Source of the DNA: Marchantia polymorpha subsp. ruderalis
Lineage: Eukaryota; Streptophyta; Marchantiopsida; Marchantiales; Marchantiaceae
Direction of reading: 5' to 3'
Assembly (NCBI GenBank): GCA_037833965.1
Contig: AP031359.1
Span: forward strand, 5,142,001 to 5,206,000
Length of the DNA: 64,000 nucleotides
Shown: one piece after another, positions 56,300-64,000 of the stretch
Layout of the letters: each line of letters begins with the position of its first letter
How positions within the stretch are numbered: position 1 is the stretch's first letter
Position numbers and translations under genes: made by a program
Notes under the pieces: generated by a model
Told to the model about the DNA's origin: nothing
The model's database searches: none
The model's input: the letters and a program-made list of their open reading frames with translations, nothing else

Positions 56300-57862
56300 A
56301 AAGCGGAACTGTGTTGGAATTGGTTCCACACCGTGTGCGGGGGAAGATGGCAATCTCACCTTTGATAGTGAAAGTGTGAAGGTGATGAGAGCAAAAGAGA
56401 AGACATACGCTTTGCTATTCAAGAAACCGCGTTCGGGCAAGAATGGATACCAAACGACAGGGTATCGTGATCAATTGCGAAGGAATGTGATAGTGGCTCT
56501 AATGCAAATCTTTAAGCCCTCGCGTACGACCTACATGACAACATGGCAGGTCTGATTCATCAAGCGCGCGTTAGCAGGACATTGAGCGCGCTTTACCATC
56601 ACATTGGTGAATCTTGGGGAGGATTGGTGAATTACTTATCTCCCTTCTTCATCAATTTTTACAGAGATATGGGGTTGCTGACCAAAGTTGAGCAAAAGCA
56701 ATTTTTGTTCTTGAGAGAGGCAGGGGATGAGGACGAGACGCTGGGTGGTAAAGAGGTCAACATAGAGAAGGATGACATTAAGCTCGCGTTGCCTTTGGCA
56801 AGAGTCGACAAGTTAGAAGACGAGGTTGAGGAACGGGCGTAGAAGAAGCAAAAATTACATCAATTTTGGAAATGACTGATCACCGTGCTAGAATTTGTGT
56901 TCGGAGGCCTCTTCCCATGAAGCTAAGATCGGCAAATGTACGTGCTCGCAGCAAGATGAAGGCGTGACATTCACGGATTGAGGAAGAAGATAGCACAGAG
57001 TGCAGTGAAGCCGCCTCTCATGGCCTAATCACTTCGGCGGAGTGGGCAAAAATCGAAGCAGAAGTCGCAAGCACGAAGGAAGAGGGACCTTCGGCCTTTG
57101 GAGTGAAGACCTTTAGTAGTTGTAGTGGAAGATCCGCAAAAGTAAGCAGAAGAGGAGAGAGTTAAGATTAAGGTGTAGATCTCAAACCAAAAACAGGGCC
57201 TTCAGGCCAATTCATTGTTTACATGCCTTCGGAGAAGGTAAGTTTGGAGGAACCAACGGAACCAGAGCCGGCGCCTTCGACTCAGATGACTTCAGGTACA
57301 GTCATCGTGGACAGTGACGAAGATCCTTCGGCAGAAGAACCTAAGTCGGTCGGACTAAGTGCAGCAAACATGCTGAGCGAGTAGGTTATTTCCTTGGTCA
57401 GGTATTTGAACGGTAAGTTGGAGAAGTATGCTGAGCCATCAATCGGGGGATCCTACGTGGAGTTAGTGCGTAGTAGGACGCGGGCGAAGGTGACAACATC
57501 TGCAAAGGCAACCAAAAGAGTGGTGAGTTTGACCACTGAGTATGCGGCGGTGAAGGCTACTCTACATAAGAAGGAGAAGCGACTTTGGAAGTCGGAGTCC
57601 GAGTGTGCTGAACTCCATAAGAGTTTGGCTGCAGAGAAGGAACTTTTGACATCTTTGGAGAAGGTTTGCGACCCTACAGAGTGACATTGAGACTACGCGA
57701 AAGGCGTCAATCGATCTTTGGAATAGATTTCAGGCGTCTAGGATGGACTTTAATGAGAAATCGCATCGCGTAGATGAGTTGACTGCAGATCTTGCAAAGA
57801 GAGATCAGTTACATGCAGCGGAGTTAGCGGCAAAGTCAAAGTATTTGGCAGAATGTGAAGCT
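56300..57862 (+). pseudogene. LTR-encoded coiled-coil protein, copy P (both ends truncated)
   Basis: It enters block 1 at 'AGEDGNLTFDSESVKVMRAK' (about 56340), then 'YRDQLRRNVIVALMQIFKPS' with 'RTTYMTTWQV' (to a TGA at 56553) and 'NYLSPFFINFYRDMGLLTKV' (56630-56690). A charged linker follows. 'SLVRYLNGKLEKYAEPSIGG' with 'SYVELVRSRTRAKVTTSAKA' lies at 57390-57510, and coiled-coil heptads run to about 57862. There the sequence meets copy Q head-on. Confidence 0.7.
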
Positions 57863-59272
57863 GGTCGGTCCTCCTCTCCCAATTTCCGCCACCTGGGTGC
57901 TTGCGCACTCCGATGCTCTTCCTCTACCCTCAGTCGGCCCCGCGGTGTGATTGCAGGCACTTCGTCGAGGTCCGTATCAACCTCGACATCCTTCATGAAC
58001 TTCCCCGGATTCATCCGCGACAGCAAGAGAAATTGTTTCTTCTCCTCCGCCGTCATACACTCCATCGACCGATAGAAATTTGTCAAGAACGGGGAGAGGT
58101 GATTAATCGATCCCCCCTTCTGCTCTCCTGCATGCTCACGCGTGGCCTTCCACAAAATGTAAGCCTATAGAATTGGTGTACCCGCCAACGCCAGCTCCAC
58201 AAATCCCACTTGCTAAGATGTCATGTACGAAGTCCTGTGTGGCTGCAAAATCTGGAGGATCGCCACTTCAACATTCCTCCGTTTCCGATCAACGTAGTCA
58301 CGGGTCTAATACCCATTCTTGCGCGAGCGGCGATTCTTGAAAAGGCCGTCGAAGGTCGACTCCTCCTCCTTTGAGAGCTGAACACTCTTGCTGTCAGACA
58401 AGAGCTCATCCTCGGACCCCGCAAATCTCTCCAAGACCTGCTCCCAATCGCTAACTTGCCATCTCTCCGGGTGCGATCGATACCCTCTCAAATTCCGGTC
58501 TTTCTCGCCCAGCCACTCCCGGACCATCGCCGGACACACCCAATTCCTCCCCACAAGAGGAAATTGAGCTTCACCGTTGTCAATTTGTCTTGGAATGCCC
58601 GCAATCCGATTCGCGGCACCCACAGTGGTACCATCCTTAATGGCGCAAACTTGGCCATCGAATTCCTTCCAATTGCTGCTTGCTCCTGCTGTCACTGCGC
58701 GTCGATAGTTTGGGTAGACGCAAAATTGATAATGGGCGAGTGAGCTCCTTCTTTGTCCATCAAGAATCGTCAAGTTCAACATTTGGACTTGGCAACGGGT
58801 CGCTTGGAAGTTGTTCTGGCAATGAGGTGTAACAGCCTGCTTTCCACGCGCGACTTCACGGTGTGCCATCGCGCGGATTCCCGCACTTGTACATTTGACA
58901 TAATCACGCCGATTTCCGCCGGAGTAGACCGCTAGTGGCGAAGTCGTTACTGCCGACGGCGCTTGTGACAAAGGCACTAGCGACGAAGGCTTTAGTGGCA
59001 AAGGCGTTAGTGGCGAAGGCATCTCCTTCAGCCATTTGCCTTCCTCCAAAGGCGTCAGCGACGAAGGCGCTTTGCTCAAAGCCCTAAAGCTTGAACCGCC
59101 CCCGCTCAAGGCATCTTGACTGCCTTCGGAGGAGACACTTCCTCTTATCCCACTGTTGTCTCTTATTTGCTTCTTCTTGTGTACCCCTTCTTATCTACAG
59201 TTACTTCCACGGTACTTACTATTCCAAAAACGCTTTATTTCCGGAAAAAAAAACAAAAATTGTACCACCACA
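57863..59272 (-). mobile_element. Long LTR copy Q, minus strand, 5' half only
   Basis: On the minus strand it starts TGTGGTGGTACAATTTTTG at 59272. The leader holds variant hairpin motifs (58930-59070: CGACGAAGGC, GGCGAAGGC, GGCAAAGGC). ORF 59109-58306 is open for 267 codons and contains 'RIAGIPRQI', 'PLVGRNWVCPAMVREWLGEK', 'WQVSDWEQVLERFAGSEDEL' and 'SKEEESTFDGLFK'. After a frameshift come 'NHLSPFLTNFYRSMECMTAE' and 'FMKDVEVDTDLDEVPAITPR' (58155-57930). It is cut at 57863, so the VPLLRYLD block and the coiled coil are lost. Its protein words are closest to copy C. Confidence 0.75.
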
Positions 59273-60378
59273 CCTACACGGGCGCGCACCAGTAAGCAAG
59301 ATTGAAGAGGATCCAAACACAAGCAAATAGCTAGCAACAACTCTCCAGTCTAAAAGAAACACAACACAAAACAAGACAACACACACGGGACATCGCGTCG
59401 CATTGCGATCCCATTTTGATCTCCATCGCTCCTTATCACCTTCCACCAGCAACTTAACACCTACAAGTGGTAGCTTGCTTGCTAGCCTTTTCCTTGCTCT
59501 CACGTCCCCAATAGTAGGTTGGTCACGAATCCATCACCAATTGAACCTTGAAAAAACATCTCCAACTCAAGCAGTGAATCTACTCTACTATTCAAAATGT
59601 AAAACGATATGAGGATAGAAGTTACATTCATTCTATATTTAACTAGGAGACTATTAGGCTATGATTTTATGAGAAAATCACTCACAGAGATTTTCAGTAC
59701 ACTAACCGGCTAATCACTAAAAATCATAATATTTCTTGATCACGTCATATACAAAAACAATAATTGCAATATCGTACATACGGGACCTTCAAACTACTGT
59801 GAGTGACACCGGATGCAACTTCAGTCTCTTCAAAATAACTTCAGTAATAAACCTTACACTTTTTCTTTTCTCAACTTGAAATAATGTGCTTGGACAGTCA
59901 CACCAACTTGTGAAAGTACGTTGGCATTCCAAGTATCAATTTGTCAAAGCAACATTCCATAACTATCTAAAATGTTTAGAATCTACTATACTAAACTCTA
60001 TGATGGATCAAACAAACTACAAGACTAAGCCTACACTTCAGTCTCTCTTCCATTTGCACTTGTGTATGTGTGAAGAACAGCTAGAATACTGATCAGCTAA
60101 CACTAGACCTTCTTGTTTTAAAAAACAAAGAGTGTATAGATATCTAAATATTGATATAGATATCTAAAACTGTATACTAATCTGAATTATTAAGGTGTGA
60201 ACAAAACTTCACTTACGTGTTTATCTATGTATGTGAAAGAGTCCTACTACTCCACCTTCTTTGACACAATTTGTGGAGCAATTACAATTTCAGAGCTTGA
60301 AGACTGTTGCCAAGTCTGAAAATGTGACCTTCTGCTGCTGGTGGTGAGGTGACACAAGCCGTTCAGTGATGCATCCAA
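59273..60378. other. Stretch without a recognisable gene
   Basis: AT-rich from about 59600. Only short random ORFs are present. It may be original host flank of copies Q and F. Confidence 0.5.
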
Positions 60379-60383
60379 ATTTG

Positions 60384-63029
60384 TGTGATAATGCAGTTTT
60401 TTTGTTTTTTCGGAAATAAAGTAATTAGGAAGGGAAATCCACACAAGTTTTAACTTTTGAGATTGTAGTAGTTAGAAGAGAAGAGAATAAGTCCTTTTAG
60501 TATAGATGCTAAGTAGGAGTAGGAAATACAAAGGATTTCCTTGGAAAGAGCTTGGCCTGCGGAGGCGGATTAGTGGGACTCGAGCTACGGAAAGAAGGGG
60601 TGAAAACCCAAGTTCTCCAAAGACCTAGATCAGTATTTGAAAAAGGGTATTTGGTATTTGAAGATGACTTTGGATTTACTTCCAAAGGCCTTCTGGCAAA
60701 GGATCTCAAGTGAAGTAAAAGATGGCACCGCAGCAGAAAGAAATGTGAATGGCAGCACCTTCAATTTGCACAAGTTGACTCTACCGTTGCGACGACGGGT
60801 TACACCAGCAAGGGCGCGAGTTCTGCTCCCACATTTCACAATCACACTATTGCAAATCGCAAAGAGATTGTATTGCGGAAGGTCAAAATAGAGGAAGCAG
60901 CTATGGAGCGACAGATTTGATTGACCGCACTGAGAGTTTTGGAGTCGGAATTGCGAGCGTATTGTTGTGAATTGATTTTTGCAAAGATGGATTTCTTGCT
61001 TTTAGGTTGGAATTGGGTGTGTGCAGCGATGGTACAGGAGTGGGACAACGGTGACGCTCCGAAGCCACTGGGCTATTGAGAAAATCCTAAGACTTGGCAA
61101 ATTTGGGACTCAAAGAAAGTCTTGGGGTGTTGCACATGACATGATGGCGATCTTACCTTCGATAGTGAGAGCATCAAGGTAACACAAGCTAAAGAAAAGT
61201 CATATGCAGCCTTATTCAAGAACCCGGGCACCGGCAAGAATGGATAACGAACCATCGGATATCACAATTGTTTTAAGAGGAATGTGGCGATGGCATTGAT
61301 GCAGATACTTTGACCTTCTCGGACCAGAAAATAAAATGACTTGGCAGGTTGGGTTCGTGGAACGAGCGCTGCGAGGGGATTGAATTCACTAGTCGCAAAT
61401 TTTTTGGACTGCCACCCGGCAAAACATTGGTGTACTTCTGGGAGTATCAGCCAATTACCTGTTCCGTTTTTTATTAATTTCTATAGGAGGATGGGGCTGT
61501 TAACTGCTGCAAAGAGAAAAGAGTTTTTGATGCAAACTCATGCACGGGAGGGAGAAGAGGTTCTAAGTGCCAACGAGATCAACACCAATCCAAATAACGA
61601 GCAAATTAAATTGCCTCCAAGGAGAACAGAGCTACTTAGGGACAGACGAGAAGAGCGACCACGGAAGAGATGGAAGCTTCAAGAGATCGCAGTGACTGAA
61701 GAGCGTGAGCGCAGAGCAGTTTCCACCAAGTTCAGAATGCCTAATGCTTGAGCTAGGAAGAAGATGAAAGCTAGACAATTGATACTAGAGGCTGAAAGCA
61801 GCACGGAGAGCAGCGTTGCTGCGTCGCAAGGTTTTACCCCACCAGGAGACGGGGCAGAGTTGGAAGTAGAGACCGATGTTAGAAAGAAGAGTGTGCTTTT
61901 GAAGAAGTACCTTTGGACTTTTGAGATGAGACCTTTGCCAGTGGTGAAGCGCCGTGCAACAAGGAAGGAAAAAAGGAAGGTCATTATGACGGAGTAAGGA
62001 ATCACAAGAAGAGATCAAGTTCCTTCGGTTGGCGCCAGGGTAAGAAGCGTGCGGAAGTACTGACATTATCATCGGACATAGAGCAGGATCCTATGGCTCT
62101 AGAGAAATTGTTGGAGGCGAGAAGAAGAATCGACAGCTAGCGGAGCAGACGAACGACGCCTTGACTGAGAAGGTGAATAAGTGTGTGTATGGGTTTGTAT
62201 TTATTATGACAAGTCAAGACGCACAAGTGATTGCAGTTACAAGATTTGGAGCGTCACGCGACTGCAATGATAGCATGTAGTGTTAGTGGGCAGCGTAAGT
62301 AAGCTAGGAAGTTAGATGTGTTTCTTACAAGTTAGTGTGAGGCGATGGCAGACTTGAAATTGGAGCTGACGGTTGTTTTGCACATGTTAGGTTTAGATCA
62401 AAATTCGGATAGCAAGGCAACTGCCGACTCTGCGGACGTTATGCCTGTTTGGAGCTCGCATCAGAGCAAGTGACATCTCAGAGTGTTAGTTAGGAATAAA
62501 CAAGCTCAAGGCTTCTGTCTCAAGGGGATTCTTGATAGTTAGTTTTCTCAGTTTTGAGCTTGCGTTCTTCGCTCGTCTATGTATTGAGAGTTTTGTCACC
62601 GCGCGAGAGGTACTTCGGTTTGACAAAGATACCGCATCCGAGGTAGTAACCCAATTCAAATGTTCTGAGTAGCACTTGGCTAGATCAAGATTTAAGCAAG
62701 TTCATAACTAGAAGCTTCGTGCAGTTCCTAAGTGTATCCTTCAGGAATTTTTCCCCGAGACAGGGTCGCTAATACTAAGACAGGGTCGCGATCGACCTCT
62801 GTGATGCTGGATTGAAGAATTTCAAGATTGATTGTGTAATTTATGCTGCATTGTGCCTCCTTCGGACTTAGCACCTATAGTATTTTTTGGGAGTGATAGT
62901 TGCCTGAGAGTTCAAACTCATCAATAGACTGTTAAATACGTGACACTTGTTGCTCATTTTGTTGTTTCTGTCCTCGTGGGATCAAATATTTGCCATTATG
63001 CTGCATTTTGGTATTTATTTGTCATTACA
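60384..63029 (+). mobile_element. Solo long LTR copy F, with 5-bp target duplication (one mismatch)
   Basis: It begins TGTGATAATGCAGTTTTTTTG at about 60384 and ends TCATTACA at 63029. Flanks are ATTTG (60379-60383) and ATCTG (63030-63034), a 5-bp duplication with one later change. The length is 2,646 bp with no internal region. Bases 62880-63029 align well with 32930-33078 and 54290-54434. Confidence 0.8.
60740..62480 (+). pseudogene. LTR-encoded coiled-coil protein (copy F), heavily decayed
   Basis: Pieces of block 1: 'FAKMDFLLLGWNWVCAAMVQ' (near 60990), 'WQIWDSKKVLG' and 'GDLTFDSESIKVTQAKEKSY' (61140-61210), 'FKNPGTGKNG', 'FKRNVAMALMQIL', then 'FFINFYRRMGLLTAAKRKEF' (61470-61530). The linker has 'RKRWKLQEIAV' and 'KARQLILEAESSTESSVAAS' (61764). 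Much of the coiled coil is deleted; C-terminal block words ('VNKCVYGFV', 'VLHMLGLDQ') appear at 62170-62400. More than ten stops or frameshifts make it the most decayed copy, which fits the mutated target duplication. Confidence 0.65.
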
Positions 63030-63073
63030 ATCTGGTATTGTTAGATATTTGTCAAGAACTTTGAAGGCGATCA

Positions 63074-63568
63074 ATGGATTTGAGCAAATCTAAATGCTTT
63101 CTCCTGCCCGTGTGGTGGGGTCCCGGCGCTGGAGGACACAGCCATGATGCTTTACAGAAATCGTTTTTACTTTCTCACAACAAAAAGGAGCCTTCAGCTA
63201 GGCTTGTTATATGGAGGAATTATCTGGGTTTTGACAACAATGTTTTAAGGACAAAGCCAGGCGATTTTATTCGAGCCCATCACGCCAAAAGGCAAGTTTC
63301 TGAAGTTGATGAAATCAAGATCGAGAACCAGAGCTTTCTTGGTTCATTACTAGGGAAAGCTCTAGCCACCTTTGTTAGCCCTCAGTTGGAAGATTGTGGC
63401 AATGTAAAGGTCCACATTGCTGGAAGTAATCAAGATATATCCCGTGGAGAGGTTAAGAAAGTAAAGTTCTCAGCAAAGCGGGTTGTGTACAAGGGCATTT
63501 TGATATCAGATGTGGATATTTCAGCTACTTCAATTCGGGTCAGACGCCATCAGAAGAGGCTTTTATAG
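63074..63568 (+). CDS. ORF resembling DUF2993 (LmeA-like) plant protein, possibly a truncated gene
   Basis: This is a 164-codon ORF 45 bp after the end of solo LTR F. The N-terminal ~85 residues are basic with few acidic residues until 'EVDEIKIE' and could be a plastid transit peptide. The second half, 'FLGSLLGKALATFVSPQLED', then 'VKVHIAGSNQDISRGEVKKV' and 'VVYKGILISDVDISATSIRV', has the alternating pattern of DUF2993 lipid-binding proteins. After TAG at 63566-63568 the same frame continues with 'VQVTASISIGEEDFKLNLES', which also fits that family, so the stop may be premature or the reading frame may be interrupted by an intron. Family assignment is from memory; the alternative is an unrelated or decayed host gene. 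Confidence 0.42.
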   Translation: MDLSKSKCFLLPVWWGPGAGGHSHDALQKSFLLSHNKKEPSARLVIWRNYLGFDNNVLRTKPGDFIRAHHAKRQVSEVDEIKIENQSFLGSLLGKALATFVSPQLEDCGNVKVHIAGSNQDISRGEVKKVKFSAKRVVYKGILISDVDISATSIRVRRHQKRLL

Positions 63569-64000
63569 GATTCGGTGCAAGTGACAGCTTCAATTTCAAT
63601 AGGGGAGGAAGATTTTAAGTTGAATCTTGAGAGCGTCCTACTTTTTTAATATCTAGAAGAGTTTCTACCTAGACTATTCACCACAGCCAAAAGTTTTATC
63701 AGAATTCAAAGTCGTTCTCTAGGATGGAGTACTTCTCTTGAGCCTCAACAAACAATGAAGGTAGAATTTTGAACTCTACTGTCCAACTATTATATAAATT
63801 GCAGAGGCCGATAACACGAGCCTTTACCAGGGTTAGTTCTTTACTAGAACGCAAGGATTGAGTAACAGAAGTGGCTACTAAGCACTGATGGTTTAGGGTT
63901 TAGAATGGATGGTTCTATGATTGCATGTGAACACAACTGCTCGTTCAATCATGTCTAATGCGTAGTCATGGCTGCCGAATCTACTTGCCAGACACTACGC
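63569..64000. other. Right edge, continuation of the DUF2993-like region then no gene
   Basis: The first ~80 bp read in frame with the ORF on the left. From about 63650 I see no coding sequence, RNA gene or repeat. Confidence 0.45.

Overview
The window is a repeat-dense stretch of a plant nuclear genome with no gene I would call functional. Host genes appear only as broken pieces: a GYF/EXA1-type protein, two kinds of plant Ca2+-ATPase, and a short ORF that may be a DUF2993 protein. The commonest repeat encodes coiled-coil proteins that, from memory and unverified, resemble predicted proteins of the liverwort Marchantia polymorpha. A liverwort or similar bryophyte is my best guess. The stop-riddled, nested repeats fit heterochromatin or a sex chromosome.

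Layout. 1-7849: the 3' part of a long LTR, a tRNA-Asp primer site and a Tat-like Ty3/gypsy gag-pol (element A). About 7830-12120: a second Ty3/gypsy element (B), fused to A inside the integrase region; its integrase ends in a PHD finger and it carries tandem LTRs. 12121-15985: a minus-strand copy of the coiled-coil repeat. 16250-21530: a decayed Ty1/copia element (minus). 22490-24306: a decayed hAT-like transposase (minus). 26822-30094: a decayed chromodomain Ty3/gypsy element (minus). 30310-38014: nested and inverted copies of the coiled-coil repeat. 38870-43085: a chimera of EXA1-, ACA- and ECA-derived fragments, all on the minus strand and without visible introns. 43190-63029: at least eight more copies of the coiled-coil repeat, two of them clean solo units with target-site duplications. 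63074-63568: the DUF2993-like ORF.

Main result. The coiled-coil repeat is not an ordinary internal retrotransposon gene. In element A its ORF lies upstream of the LTR end and primer site. Three other copies run from TGTG to ACA with a 5-bp duplication on each side (TCCGG exact, ATGGC exact, ATTTG/ATCTG with one change), and none carries an internal region. The simplest reading is that the ORF lies inside a very long LTR (2.3-4 kb) of a Tat-like retrotransposon, so that solo LTRs have spread a protein-coding unit. The protein has an N-terminal conserved block, a charged and PSAQ-rich linker, a short 'VPLLRYLDRK' block, a long coiled coil and a C-terminal 'VLRRLG' block. I know of no function for it.
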